Counted from the stretch's first letter, positions 17,227 to 25,744 are shown. The stretch: DNA of 64,000 bases from CAVWNR01 sp963756525 (GCA_963756525.1 CAVWNR010000009.1:1302001-1366000); one strand, 5' to 3'. Made by a program: numbers and translations. The notes: a model not told the origin generated them from the sequence alone.

Positions 17227-18162
17227 TCAGCTGGCGCCGGTGCGGCGGACGCGGTCCAGCCAGGCGCGGGCCCCGGCGAAGTCGGGGTCGGCCCGGCCGG
17301 CGGGGACGGCGGCACCCGCCCCGTCCCGCCGTGGATAGGAGCCGAGGTAGCGGACATCGGCGCAGATCCGCCGCAGCGCCGCGACCGCGTCGCCCACCCG
17401 CTCGTCGGCGATGTGCCCCTCGCAGTCGATGGAGAAGCAGTACTGGCCGATCCGCTCCTTTGTCGGACGGGACTCGATTCGGGTGAGGTTCACCGCCCGG
17501 GCCGCGAACTCGGTGAGGATCTCCAGCAGCGCGCCGGCGTGGTCGACGCGCAGGTAGGCGACCAGGGTGGTGCGGTCGTTGCCGGTCGGCACCGGCGGCG
17601 GGCCGGGACGGGTGAGTAGCACGAACCGGGTCATCGCGCCGTGGTTGTCGGCGACATCGTGGGCCAGCGTCGTCAGCCCGTACAACTCGCCGGCGACGGG
17701 CGGGGCCACCGCGGCGTCGTAGTCCCCGGCGGCGACAGCCTGGGCTCCCGCCGCGGTCGACCCGACCAGCGCCACGTGCGCGCCGGGCAGCGTGGCCAGC
17801 AGCCAGCGGCGCACCTGCGCCTCGGCGTGCGGGTGGGTGGCCACGCTGCGCACGTCGGCCAGCGTGGTACCCCACCGGGCCAGCACGTCGAAGATCACCG
17901 GCAGGTAGGTCTCCTCGGCGATGACCAGGGGCTGGCCGCCGGCCAGCTCGTCCAGCGTCGCGGGCACGGCCCCCTCCACCGAGTTCTCCAACGGCACCAG
18001 CGCGCCGTCCGCGTCGCCCGCGCGGACCGCGTCCATGGCCACGGTGACGCTGGCCATCGGTAGCAGCGCGGCGTGCTCGGCAATGGCCAGCGTGCGCAGC
18101 GCGGCATGGGCGAACGTCCCCGCCGGACCGAGGAACGCCAACCGAGGCGCTGGACCGGTCAC
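17227..18162 (-). CDS. pheA: Prephenate dehydratase
   Basis: A 311-residue monofunctional prephenate dehydratase that makes phenylpyruvate for phenylalanine. The catalytic part opens with RLAFLGPAGTFAHAAL and contains VPLENSVEGAVPATLD. A C-terminal ACT regulatory domain (about residues 200-280) carries the ESRP motif, which binds phenylalanine for feedback inhibition. The frame is open upstream to 18372, but GTG at 18162 matches the family start. A long inverted repeat lies immediately upstream. Convergent with the GroES-like gene. Confidence 0.95.
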   Translation of the reverse strand: MTGPAPRLAFLGPAGTFAHAALRTLAIAEHAALLPMASVTVAMDAVRAGDADGALVPLENSVEGAVPATLDELAGGQPLVIAEETYLPVIFDVLARWGTTLADVRSVATHPHAEAQVRRWLLATLPGAHVALVGSTAAGAQAVAAGDYDAAVAPPVAGELYGLTTLAHDVADNHGAMTRFVLLTRPGPPPVPTGNDRTTLVAYLRVDHAGALLEILTEFAARAVNLTRIESRPTKERIGQYCFSIDCEGHIADERVGDAVAALRRICADVRYLGSYPRRDGAGAAVPAGRADPDFAGARAWLDRVRRTGAS

Positions 18163-18192
18163 GGTCGCCGAGCGTATCGGGCCTGCTCCCTG

Positions 18193-18255
18193 CGACTTTG
18201 CCCCGCCGTGACACGCTGTCGAGGCCATCCAGCGTGTCAGCGCGGGGCAAAGTCG
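18193..18255. repeat. Long inverted repeat between pheA and a GDT1-family gene
   Basis: Two 26-bp arms (18193-18218 and 18230-18255) are complementary at 24 positions, with an 11-nt loop. The arm begins CGACTTTGCCCCGC. It fills the 106-bp spacer between two divergently transcribed genes and would form a very stable hairpin in either transcript. Confidence 0.85.
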
Positions 18256-18268
18256 TGTCAGCAGCGGA

Positions 18269-18865
18269 GTGCCCGTGGAGTCGTTCCTCACCTCGGCCGG
18301 GATCGCATTCGGGGTGATCTTGCTGGTCGAGCTGCCGGACAAGACCCTGGTCGCGACGCTCGTCCTCGCCACGCGCTACCGGGCGCGGCCGGTGCTTGCC
18401 GGCGTCATCGTGGCGTTCGCCGTGCAGTGCGCGATCGCCGTCATCGCCGGCGGGCTGCTGCACCTGCTGCCGCGCCGGGCCGTCGAGGCGGTAGTGGCGG
18501 CGCTGTTCGCCGCAGGCGCGGTGCTGCTGATCCGCGAGTCGTTCGCCGAAGAGGGACGGGTGGAGCTGGCCGAGGCGCGGCAGCAGGCGCCGTCCCGGCA
18601 GATCGCGTTCACCGCGTTCGGCGTGATCTTCGCCGCGGAGTGGGGCGACGCCAGCCAGATCGCCACCGCCGGCCTGGCGGCCCGGCAAGGCGAGCCGCTC
18701 GCCGTCGGGCTGGGGGCGTGGCTGGCGCTGTCGCTGGTGGCCGCGGTGGCGGTGCTCGCCGGGAAGGCGATCGTGCGGCGCGTCCCGGTGAAGTGGGTGC
18801 ACCGGGTGGCCGGCGTACTCTTCGCAGCGTTCGCCGTCGCCGCTGCCGTGAGTGCTGCCAGCTAG
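18269..18865 (+). CDS. TMEM165/GDT1-family cation transporter
   Basis: A 198-residue membrane protein with about six predicted hydrophobic segments in two repeats. Each repeat has the family's acidic motif: VELPDKT near residue 15 and AEWGDASQ near residue 115. Characterised relatives export Mn2+ or Ca2+ across the membrane; the ion used here is inferred only from the family. The start is GTG at 18269, with a second in-frame GTG two codons on. Confidence 0.85.
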   Translation: MPVESFLTSAGIAFGVILLVELPDKTLVATLVLATRYRARPVLAGVIVAFAVQCAIAVIAGGLLHLLPRRAVEAVVAALFAAGAVLLIRESFAEEGRVELAEARQQAPSRQIAFTAFGVIFAAEWGDASQIATAGLAARQGEPLAVGLGAWLALSLVAAVAVLAGKAIVRRVPVKWVHRVAGVLFAAFAVAAAVSAAS

Positions 18866-18970
18866 CCAATTTGCCTAGGTCTGGTGGCACATCGCCTGGC
18901 AGTATGTGCAGAGTGATCGACGCGGACTAGGACAGTTGCATCGTCGTCGCACTGGGCGCACGGTAGACGC

Positions 18971-20164
18971 ATGACGTCCCTAGACCTCACCCCGGAAGAG
19001 CGCGAAGCTGAGCTGACCGTCGAGCGGCTCAAGCAACTGGTCGGCTTGGTCGACTATGACGCCACCACCGACCCGTTTCCGGTCACCGCCATGGACGCTG
19101 TGGTGTTCGTCGCCGGAAACGCCACCCAGAGCGCGCACTTCTACCAGCACGCATTCGGCATGGAGCTGGTCGCCTACACCGGCCCGGAGACGGGCAACCG
19201 CGACCACAAAGGTTACGTGCTGAAGTCCGGTTCGGCCCGGTTCGTGATCATCGGCGGCGTCGATCCCAGCAGCCCCTACCTCGACCACCACCGCCGACAC
19301 GGCGACGGCGTGATCGATCTCGCGCTCGAGGTACCCGACGTCGACAAGTGCGTCGAGCAGGCCCGTCGCGCCGGCGCCACGATCGTCGAAGAGCCGCACG
19401 ACGTCTCCGACGAGGACGGCACGGTCCGGATAGCCGCGATCGGGATCTACGGCGAGACCCGGCACACGCTGATCGACCGGTCTCGTTATCGCGGTATCTA
19501 CCTGCCCGGCTACGTCGCGCGGACCTCGACCGTGCCGCGTCCGGAGAAACGGCTGTTCCAGGCCGTCGACCACTGCGTCGGCAACGTCGAGCTCGGCCGG
19601 ATGGACGACTGGGTTGGCTTTTACAACAAGGTCATGGGTTTCGTGAACATGGCTGAGTTCATCGGCGACGACATCGCCACCGACTATTCGGCGCTGATGT
19701 CGAAGGTGGTCGCGAACGGCAACCACCGGGTGAAGTTCCCGCTGAACGAGCCGGCCCTCGGCAAGCGCAAGAGCCAAATCGACGAGTACCTGGAGTTCTA
19801 CGCCGGCGCCGGCGTGCAGCACATCGCCCTGGCGACCAACGACATCCTCCGTACCGCCGACAAGATGCGCGCCCGCGGCGTCGAATTCCTCGACACCCCC
19901 GACTCGTACTACGACGACCCGGAGCTGCGCGCCCGGATCGGCGAGGTGCGGGTAACGATCGAGGAGCTCAAGTCGCGGCGGATCCTCGTCGACCGCGATG
20001 AGGACGGTTACCTGCTGCAGATCTTCACCAAGCCGATCGGCGACCGGCCCACCGTGTTCTACGAGCTGATCGAGCGGCACGGCTCGCTGGGTTTCGGTAA
20101 GGGCAACTTCAAGGCACTCTTCGAGGCGATCGAACGCGAGCAGGAGCGCCGCGGCAATCTGTAA
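18971..20164 (+). CDS. hpd: 4-Hydroxyphenylpyruvate dioxygenase
   Basis: A 397-residue non-haem Fe(II) dioxygenase that converts 4-hydroxyphenylpyruvate to homogentisate in tyrosine catabolism. Iron ligands are visible as His in VDHCVGNVE, His in VQHIALATND and Glu in FYELIER. Length is normal. The C-terminal GNFKALFEAIEREQERRGNL is a family hallmark. It lies 34 bp upstream of the aminotransferase pat, which can supply or use the same keto acids. Confidence 0.97.
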   Translation: MTSLDLTPEEREAELTVERLKQLVGLVDYDATTDPFPVTAMDAVVFVAGNATQSAHFYQHAFGMELVAYTGPETGNRDHKGYVLKSGSARFVIIGGVDPSSPYLDHHRRHGDGVIDLALEVPDVDKCVEQARRAGATIVEEPHDVSDEDGTVRIAAIGIYGETRHTLIDRSRYRGIYLPGYVARTSTVPRPEKRLFQAVDHCVGNVELGRMDDWVGFYNKVMGFVNMAEFIGDDIATDYSALMSKVVANGNHRVKFPLNEPALGKRKSQIDEYLEFYAGAGVQHIALATNDILRTADKMRARGVEFLDTPDSYYDDPELRARIGEVRVTIEELKSRRILVDRDEDGYLLQIFTKPIGDRPTVFYELIERHGSLGFGKGNFKALFEAIEREQERRGNL

Positions 20165-20198
20165 CGTCGCGCCGGTCCGACATTGTCGAGGTGATCAC

Positions 20199-21254
20199 AT
20201 GACGGTGCGGCTGCGTCCGGTGTTGGCGGCGCTGCCGGAGTACGTGCCGGGGCGCAGCGTGCCCGGCGCGATCAAGCTGGCCAGCAACGAGACGCCGTAC
20301 CCGCCACTGCCGCACGTCCTGGACCGGATGGCCGAGGCCGCGCAGAGCGTCAACCGCTACCCGGACAGCTTCGCCACCGACCTCACCGCGGCGCTGGCGG
20401 CCCGGCACGGCGTCGCGGCCGAGCGGATCGCGGTTGGCTGCGGGTCGGTGTCGCTGTGCCAGCAGCTAATCCTGATCGCGGCGGATGCCGGTGAGGACGT
20501 GGTCTTCGGCTGGCGCTCGTTCGAGGCGTACCCGATCGTCACCGCCATCGGCGGCGCGAACGCCGTCCGGGTGCCGCTGCGCGACCACATCCACGACCTG
20601 GACGCGATGGCGGCGGCGATCACTGAGCGCACCCGGCTGGTCTTCGTCTGCAACCCGAACAATCCGACCGGCACGGTGGTGCGCCGGACCGAACTCGAAC
20701 GCTTCCTCGACGCGGTGCCGTTGCACGTGCTCGTCGTGCTCGACGAGGCGTACCGCGAGTTCGTCACCGATCCGGAGGTGCCCGACGGGCTCACCCTGCT
20801 CGACGCGCACCCGAACCTGGTCGTGCTTCGCACGTTCTCCAAGGCGTACGGGCTGGCCGGGATGCGCGTCGGGTACGGGATCGCTGCAAATCCGGCGATC
20901 GCGGCGGCGCTCAAGCAGGTGCAGGTGCCGTTCGCGGTGAGTCACGTCGCGCAGCAGGCGGCATTGGCCAGCCTCGAGCCCGAGGCCGAGAAGCAGCTTC
21001 TTGAGCGCGTCGACACGCTCGTCGCCGAGCGCGAGCGGGTACGCGACAGTTTGGTCGAGGCTGGCTATCGAGTGCCGCCCACGCAGGGCAACTTCGTCTG
21101 GCTCCCGCTCGGCGAGCGCACCGTCGACTGGTCGCTCGCCTGCACCGAGCGTGGCGTGGTCGTCCGGCCGTTCGCCGGGGACGGCGCCCGGGTCACCATC
21201 GGCACGCCCGAGGAGAACGACCGCTTCCTGGACGCCGCGTTCGCCCTGCGCTGA
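20199..21254 (+). CDS. pat: HisC-type aminotransferase (phenylalanine/histidinol-phosphate)
   Basis: A 351-residue fold-type I PLP aminotransferase. It starts with LPEYVPGRSVPGAIKLASNE; CNPNNPTGT and the PLP-lysine segment TFSKAYGLAGMRVGYG are present. The same form, Pat/HisC2 in mycobacteria, uses aromatic amino acids, so with pheA and hpd nearby an aromatic role is likely, though a histidinol-phosphate role cannot be excluded. ATG at 20199 is supported by GAGGTGATC just upstream. Confidence 0.88.
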   Translation: MTVRLRPVLAALPEYVPGRSVPGAIKLASNETPYPPLPHVLDRMAEAAQSVNRYPDSFATDLTAALAARHGVAAERIAVGCGSVSLCQQLILIAADAGEDVVFGWRSFEAYPIVTAIGGANAVRVPLRDHIHDLDAMAAAITERTRLVFVCNPNNPTGTVVRRTELERFLDAVPLHVLVVLDEAYREFVTDPEVPDGLTLLDAHPNLVVLRTFSKAYGLAGMRVGYGIAANPAIAAALKQVQVPFAVSHVAQQAALASLEPEAEKQLLERVDTLVAERERVRDSLVEAGYRVPPTQGNFVWLPLGERTVDWSLACTERGVVVRPFAGDGARVTIGTPEENDRFLDAAFALR

Positions 21255-21263
21255 CCCCAGCGC

Positions 21264-21306
21264 TGCACGACCTGCACGACTGCACGACCCGCACGACTGC
21301 ACAACC
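21264..21306. repeat. Short tandem repeat, 17-bp unit
   Basis: Two 17-bp units, TGCACGACCTGCACGAC and TGCACGACCCGCACGAC, plus a partial third (TGCACAACC), lie in the 147-bp spacer between pat and hutI. The remainder of the spacer is C-rich with no recognisable site. Confidence 0.7.
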
Positions 21307-21401
21307 TCTCGGGCGCTGACCGCTGCCAACGCTGCCGCCCCAGGCCCATTTCTGCCTATCCCTGCGCATCCCTGCCCCCCAGGCCCCTACGCTCAGGCGC
21401 T

Positions 21402-22559
21402 GTGACGGGCGACGGCAGCACGCTGCTCACCGGCGTCGGACAGCTCGCGACACAGGACGCCGACCTGGGCGAGATCGAAGACGCCGCACTGGTCTTGGAT
21501 GGCTCGATGGTCGCCTGGGTAGGCCGCGCCACCGACGCTCCGGCGGCCGACCGGCGTGTCGACCTCGGCGGGCGTGCAGTGTTGCCCGGATTCGTGGACT
21601 CGCATGCGCACCTGGTTTTCGCCGGCGACCGCTCGGCCGAGTTCGCCGCCCGGATGGCCGGCCAGCCCTACTCGGCCGGCGGCATCCAGTACACCGTCCG
21701 GGCGACGCGGGCCGCCGACGACGACGAGCTGCGCGCAACCCTGCGCCGGCTCAGCGACGAGTTGCTCCGAGCAGGCGTCACCACGTTCGAGTGCAAATCC
21801 GGCTACGGGCTCGACATCGCCACCGAAGAGCGAGCGCTGCGCCTGGCCGCGGAATTCACTCCGGAGACGACCTACCTCGGCGCCCACGTCGTCCCGCCGG
21901 ACACCGCCCGCGACGAGTACGTGTCACTCGTCTGCGGCGCGATGCTCGACGCCTGCGCGCCGCATGCTCGGTGGGTCGACGCATTCTGCGAGCGCGGCGC
22001 GTTCGACGGCGACGAAACCCGCACGGTGCTCAGCGCTGGGCTCGCCCGCGGGCTCGGCGCGCGAGTGCACGCGAACCAGCTGGGCGAGGGCCCCGGCGTG
22101 CTGCTCGCGGTCGAGCTCGGCGCGGCGAGCGCCGACCACTGCACCTACCTGACCGATGCCGACGTCGACGCGCTGGCCGGCTCACCGACCGTGGCAACGC
22201 TGCTGCCGCTGGTCGAGTTCTCGACGCGCTCGCCCTACCCGGACGCCCGACGGCTGCTCGACGCGGGTGCGACGGTGGCGCTCGCCACCGACTGCAACCC
22301 CGGCTCGGCCTACTCGACGTCGATGCCGCTGGCCATCGCGCTGGCGGTCCGGGAGATGCGGATGACACCCGCGGAGGCAGTCTTCGCCGCCACGGCCGGT
22401 GGTGCGGCCGCGCTGCGCCGCGACGACATCGGCGTCGTCGCGCCGGGGAGGCGGGCCGACCTGGTGGTGCTCGACGCGCCGTCCTACGTTCACCTGGCCT
22501 ACCGTCCGGGGGTGCCGCTGGTCGCCCAGGTGTGGCGCGCCGGCGAGCGGACCGTCTGA
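21402..22559 (+). CDS. hutI: Imidazolonepropionase
   Basis: A 385-residue amidohydrolase that opens the imidazolone ring to N-formimino-glutamate, the third step of histidine degradation. Metal ligands are visible in FVDSHAHLVFAGDR (HxH), GAHVVPP, VHANQLGEG and the aspartate of ATDCNPGS. The start is GTG at 21402; no strong ribosome-binding site precedes it. It lies 9.5 kb from hutH-hutU and in the opposite orientation. No formiminoglutamate hydrolase gene is in the window. Confidence 0.96.
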   Translation: MTGDGSTLLTGVGQLATQDADLGEIEDAALVLDGSMVAWVGRATDAPAADRRVDLGGRAVLPGFVDSHAHLVFAGDRSAEFAARMAGQPYSAGGIQYTVRATRAADDDELRATLRRLSDELLRAGVTTFECKSGYGLDIATEERALRLAAEFTPETTYLGAHVVPPDTARDEYVSLVCGAMLDACAPHARWVDAFCERGAFDGDETRTVLSAGLARGLGARVHANQLGEGPGVLLAVELGAASADHCTYLTDADVDALAGSPTVATLLPLVEFSTRSPYPDARRLLDAGATVALATDCNPGSAYSTSMPLAIALAVREMRMTPAEAVFAATAGGAAALRRDDIGVVAPGRRADLVVLDAPSYVHLAYRPGVPLVAQVWRAGERTV

Positions 22560-22592
22560 CCCACCAAGCGCCCGGCGCGCGCCAGGCCGCCG

Positions 22593-22955
22593 TCACGGCT
22601 GCGCTCGGCCGCGGAGCAGGCAGAACTCGTTGCCTTCCGGGTCGGCCAGCACGTGCCAGCTGACGTCCGGCCCCTGGCCCACGTCGGTCGGGGCGGCGCC
22701 GAGCCCGCGCAACCGCTCCAGTTCGGAGTCCTGGTCACGGTCGGTCGGGTTGAGATCGAGGTGCAGCCGGTTCTTGGCCCGCTTCGGCCCGTCCGGGACG
22801 ACGAGGAAGTCGATGCCGACCGGCCCGTCGCCGCGAATGGAGACGATGCCCTCGTCCCGCTCGGTGATCTGCCAGCCGAGGACCTGCGTCCAGAACTCGG
22901 CCAGTAGCTCAGCGTCGGTGCAGTCGATCGCGATTGCGGTGATTCGATTCGCCAT
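22593..22955 (-). CDS. VOC-family (glyoxalase-like) protein
   Basis: A 120-residue protein with a vicinal-oxygen-chelate fold: ITAIAIDCTDAELLAEFW at the start and WHVLADPEGNEFCLL near the end, as in glyoxalase/bleomycin-resistance-like proteins. Only part of the usual metal-ligand set (HLDL, E of GNEFC) is visible. The substrate is unknown. Convergent with hutI, 33 bp apart. Confidence 0.8.
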   Translation of the reverse strand: MANRITAIAIDCTDAELLAEFWTQVLGWQITERDEGIVSIRGDGPVGIDFLVVPDGPKRAKNRLHLDLNPTDRDQDSELERLRGLGAAPTDVGQGPDVSWHVLADPEGNEFCLLRGRAQP

Positions 22956-22998
22956 GCCGCTGTCCTACCCGGCGGCACCGACAACAAGACCGACTCGA

Positions 22999-23523
22999 TC
23001 AGCGAAAGGACCGGCCCAGCCGCCGCCGAACGATCTTTGCGAGCTCGGTGCGGACGATCTGCCGCTCGGCGACAGGGTCGTTCGCCAGCCGGGCGCGCAA
23101 CGCAGCGAGCATCTGCTCGGCCGACAGGCCGGCGGGACAGACCAGGAAGACATGCCCGAAGCGGCCCTCGTAGGCGCGGTCTCCCTCACGCAACGCCTGC
23201 CGGGTGCGCTCCGGCACGGGCGCCGAACGAGGCTGCTCGCCGCGGGTCCAAGTCGCGCGGCGCCCGTCGCCGCCGGCGCACTCGGCGAGGCGCGGCTGCG
23301 CGGCCAGCGCCTCCTCGATGTCCGACCACTCCAGCCGGGCGACCACCGCGTCGGAGGCGCCGCCCAGTCCGTTCAACGTCGCGTATGGCCTGCCGTTGAC
23401 CATTGCGGCGACCCACCGCCGACTCGCGCAGCACGGCACCAACTCGGCAGCGGCGTCAGCCGCACGCGCCGCGTCCAACTCGGCGACCGCGATCGGCGCT
23501 GGTTCGGCTGTGCTCACCGGCAT
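22999..23523 (-). CDS. OHCU decarboxylase-like protein (UraD family), catalytic His replaced
   Basis: A 174-residue protein of the 2-oxo-4-hydroxy-4-carboxy-5-ureidoimidazoline decarboxylase family, which finishes urate oxidation to allantoin. The N-terminal half (ELVPCCASRRWVAAMVNGRPY) and the RFGHVFLVC segment match. The family's active-site histidine normally sits in AHPRIGE; here the segment reads LAAQPRLAE with Gln76, while the nearby active-site Glu seems kept at Glu96 (TRGEQ). No uricase or transthyretin-like gene is adjacent. ATG at 23523 is chosen over an upstream ATG at 23604. Confidence 0.78.
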   Translation of the reverse strand: MPVSTAEPAPIAVAELDAARAADAAAELVPCCASRRWVAAMVNGRPYATLNGLGGASDAVVARLEWSDIEEALAAQPRLAECAGGDGRRATWTRGEQPRSAPVPERTRQALREGDRAYEGRFGHVFLVCPAGLSAEQMLAALRARLANDPVAERQIVRTELAKIVRRRLGRSFR

Positions 23524-23563
23524 CACCGTCCTGGGCTGACAGTAGCCGCCTGACGCCGCACGG

Positions 23564-24220
23564 TCACCCGCCAGTGAATGCCGCCGCGCGTAGCGAATCG
23601 ACACCCGCGTCGAGCTCGGCCACCCATGCCTCGTCGACGGCCGCGCCGCAGCGGGCCAGCCAGTTGGCGACGATCCGGTGCCCGCCGTGGGTGAGCACGG
23701 ATTCGGGGTGGAACTGCACCCCGTCGATCGGCAGCTCGCGGTGGCGCAGGGCCATCACCACCCCCGACGGGGTGCGGCCGTTGACGTCGATCTCGGCGGG
23801 GAGCAGTGCCGGTTCCACGGCCAGCGAGTGGTAGCGGGTGGCAGTGAACGGCGACGGCACGCCGGCCAGCACGCCCGTGCCGTCGTGAATCACCTCGCTG
23901 GTCTTGCCGTGCAGCAGCTCGGGCGCCCGGCAAACCGTCGCGCCGAACACGGCGCCGATCGCCTGGTGGCCGAGGCAGACCCCGAACAGCGGTAACGCCC
24001 GGGCCGCGCACGCCTCGACGATCGCCATGCTGTTGCCGGCATCCTCCGGGGTGCCGGGCCCCGGCGAGACGAGGACGCCGTCGGGAGCCAGCGCGTCCAG
24101 GTCGGCTGGGTGGACGGCGTCGTTGCGCCGCGCCTCCACCTTCGCGCCCAGCTGGGCGAGGTATTGCACCAGGTTGTAGACGAAGCTGTCGTAGTTGTCG
24201 ACGACCAGGATGCGGGTCAT
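23564..24220 (-). CDS. pabA: Aminodeoxychorismate/anthranilate synthase glutamine amidotransferase subunit
   Basis: A 218-residue class I glutamine amidotransferase that feeds ammonia to the chorismate-using partner for folate or tryptophan. The N-terminus is ILVVDNYDSFVYNLVQYL. The triad is visible as Cys82 (GVCLGHQ) and His171/Glu173 (QFHPES). The partner subunit is not in the window. The location beside the sortase and crgA is the mycobacterial trpG/pabA position. Which pathway it serves cannot be decided from sequence. Confidence 0.92.
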   Translation of the reverse strand: MTRILVVDNYDSFVYNLVQYLAQLGAKVEARRNDAVHPADLDALAPDGVLVSPGPGTPEDAGNSMAIVEACAARALPLFGVCLGHQAIGAVFGATVCRAPELLHGKTSEVIHDGTGVLAGVPSPFTATRYHSLAVEPALLPAEIDVNGRTPSGVVMALRHRELPIDGVQFHPESVLTHGGHRIVANWLARCGAAVDEAWVAELDAGVDSLRAAAFTGG

Positions 24221-24224
24221 TGCG

Positions 24225-24383
24225 TCACTGGTTCACCGTGACGTGGTCGATCGGCAGCCTTGGCTCGACCCACGGGAAGATCACGAACAGCAGCAGCGCG
24301 CAGACGGCGGCGAGCAGTAGCAGGACCTGCAGGATGCGCCCGGCCAGCGGGCCGGGCAGGTGGCGCCAGATCCACGTGTACAT
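24225..24383 (-). CDS. Small single-span membrane protein between sortase and pabA
   Basis: A 52-residue frame that begins MYTWIWRHLPGPLAGRILQ and continues with one hydrophobic segment (about residues 18-37) and a short tail ending DHVTVNQ. ATG at 24383 is 3 bp downstream of the sortase stop, and the stop lies 4 bp before the pabA start, so it fits tightly into a sortase-small protein-pabA operon. Topology by charge is N-terminus inside. No function is known; the tight spacing and coding-like composition make it a credible gene. Confidence 0.75.
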   Translation of the reverse strand: MYTWIWRHLPGPLAGRILQVLLLLAAVCALLLFVIFPWVEPRLPIDHVTVNQ

Positions 24384-24386
24384 GGC

Positions 24387-25202
24387 TTAGAGCGTCCCCC
24401 CTTGTAGTTCCTTCGGTAGCTCAGCGCCGGACTTCGCCACCGCCCGCGCCAGCTTGGCATGCAGGATCATCCGCTGCGTCGCGCTGAACTTGGGCGTGCA
24501 GGTCGTCATCGTCATGATCGCCTCGCTCGCCTTGCCTCCCGGGTGGTTGGGGACGGGCAGGATCACGTTCGTGTCGCTCGGGTCGACAATCTCTCGCCCG
24601 ACGATGCCGTCGGCGCCGGCCCAGGAGAGGTCGCTGGTCTGGGTGTTGCCCAGGATCCGGTAGACGTACCAGGTGGCCTTGGTCTCGACGACGACCGCGT
24701 CACCGGGACGGAGCTGGTCGAGGTTGAGGAACGGTTCCCCCTTGCCGACCCGGTGCCCGGCTACCGCGAAGTTGCCGACCTGCCCGGGCAGGGCGGTGCC
24801 GGTGTAGTGCCCGGGGCCGCGCTCGAGCGACGCCTGATCGGTTCCCTCGACGATCGTGAAGTGGTAGTCGGTGCCCAGCCGCGGGATGTAGAGATTCGCG
24901 ATGCCGGTGCCGATCGGGATGGTCGACTGGGTGCTGCCGGGGAGGTTCAGCTTGTCGACCAGCGGGTCGTCGCCCTTCGCCCACTGCTGCTCGAGCTGGG
25001 TATGCACCGTGACCTGCTTCTCGTGCGCGAAGATGTTGGTCACCCAGAGCTCGTAGGCGACGAAGAGGAGAACGATCAGACCGGCCGTGATCAGCGTCTG
25101 GCCCGCGCCGCGCAGCCCGAAGCGCACCCAGTCGCCGGTCGTCGAGTTCCGCGGCGCCGGGTCGGGCGGGGTCAGCACCGCACCCGGCGTGCCGTCGCTC
25201 AT
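24387..25202 (-). CDS. Class E sortase
   Basis: A 271-residue sortase: a cytoplasmic proline-rich tail, one transmembrane segment (about residues 36-54), then the extracellular catalytic barrel. Catalytic residues are visible as His150 (AVAGHRV), Cys235 (TMTTCTP) and Arg244 (ATQRM). Class E enzymes attach LAxTG-type surface proteins to peptidoglycan in actinobacteria. No sortase substrate is visible next to it. It is divergent from crgA. Confidence 0.92.
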   Translation of the reverse strand: MSDGTPGAVLTPPDPAPRNSTTGDWVRFGLRGAGQTLITAGLIVLLFVAYELWVTNIFAHEKQVTVHTQLEQQWAKGDDPLVDKLNLPGSTQSTIPIGTGIANLYIPRLGTDYHFTIVEGTDQASLERGPGHYTGTALPGQVGNFAVAGHRVGKGEPFLNLDQLRPGDAVVVETKATWYVYRILGNTQTSDLSWAGADGIVGREIVDPSDTNVILPVPNHPGGKASEAIMTMTTCTPKFSATQRMILHAKLARAVAKSGAELPKELQGGTL

Positions 25203-25391
25203 TCATTCCCCCTTCGCGTCCTGAACGGACGATGACCCACCTGCCGGCCGTGGCGTGCGTCGCCGGGCTGTTGTCGTGCATCATGGTTGGTCGCCGTCCA
25301 GTGTCGCGCATGCACCTGGGTGCGCCCAGTGGGCCAGCTCCGGCGGTGCGGGGCTTACGCTGACGGCAGTCGATCGGCGGTAGGAGAGTCC

Positions 25392-25655
25392 GTGCCCAAG
25401 TCCAGGGTCCGCAAGAAGAGCGACCGGCCCGTCCGGGCGCAGGTGGTCGCCCCGACGGCCCGGGGGATGCAGCCGAGCCCCACCTGGTACCCGATCGTCA
25501 TGGCTGTCGTGCTGCTCGTCGGGTTGGCTTGGATCGTCGTCTACTACCTGGCCGGTGACCGGGTGCCGGTGATGCAGAGCATCGGCGGGTGGAACTTCGC
25601 CGTGGGCTTCGGCGTCATGATCATCGGTTTGGCGATGGCGGTGCGTTGGCGCTGA
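25392..25655 (+). CDS. crgA: Cell division protein CrgA
   Basis: An 87-residue protein with an N-terminal basic stretch (PKSRVRKKSDR) and two transmembrane segments (about residues 36-56 and 65-84), the CrgA layout. CrgA in Mycobacterium and Streptomyces binds FtsZ and FtsI and helps place the divisome. The start is GTG at 25392 with TAGGAGAG just upstream. Its position between the sortase/pabA genes and ppiA matches other actinobacteria. Confidence 0.93.
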   Translation: MPKSRVRKKSDRPVRAQVVAPTARGMQPSPTWYPIVMAVVLLVGLAWIVVYYLAGDRVPVMQSIGGWNFAVGFGVMIIGLAMAVRWR

Positions 25656-25666
25656 GCGCCATGGCC

Positions 25667-25742
25667 GCGTCCACAGCCCTGTCCACGGCTGTGATTACAG
25701 TCCTGTAGTTCTATCCCCAGCTGGGGGCAACCCTGTGGACAA
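25667..25742. promoter_or_regulatory. DnaA-box-like cluster between crgA and the PH-domain gene
   Basis: There is one perfect box, TTGTCCACA on the minus strand (25734-25742), and two 7/9 matches on the plus strand at 25667-25675 and 25679-25687, within 76 bp. It sits directly upstream of the PH-domain gene, about 26 kb from dnaA. Confidence 0.45.
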
Positions 25743-25744
25743 CC

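Noticed and set aside
21264..21306. CRISPR-like array
   Set aside because: The 17-bp units are directly abutting with no spacers and only two and a half copies.
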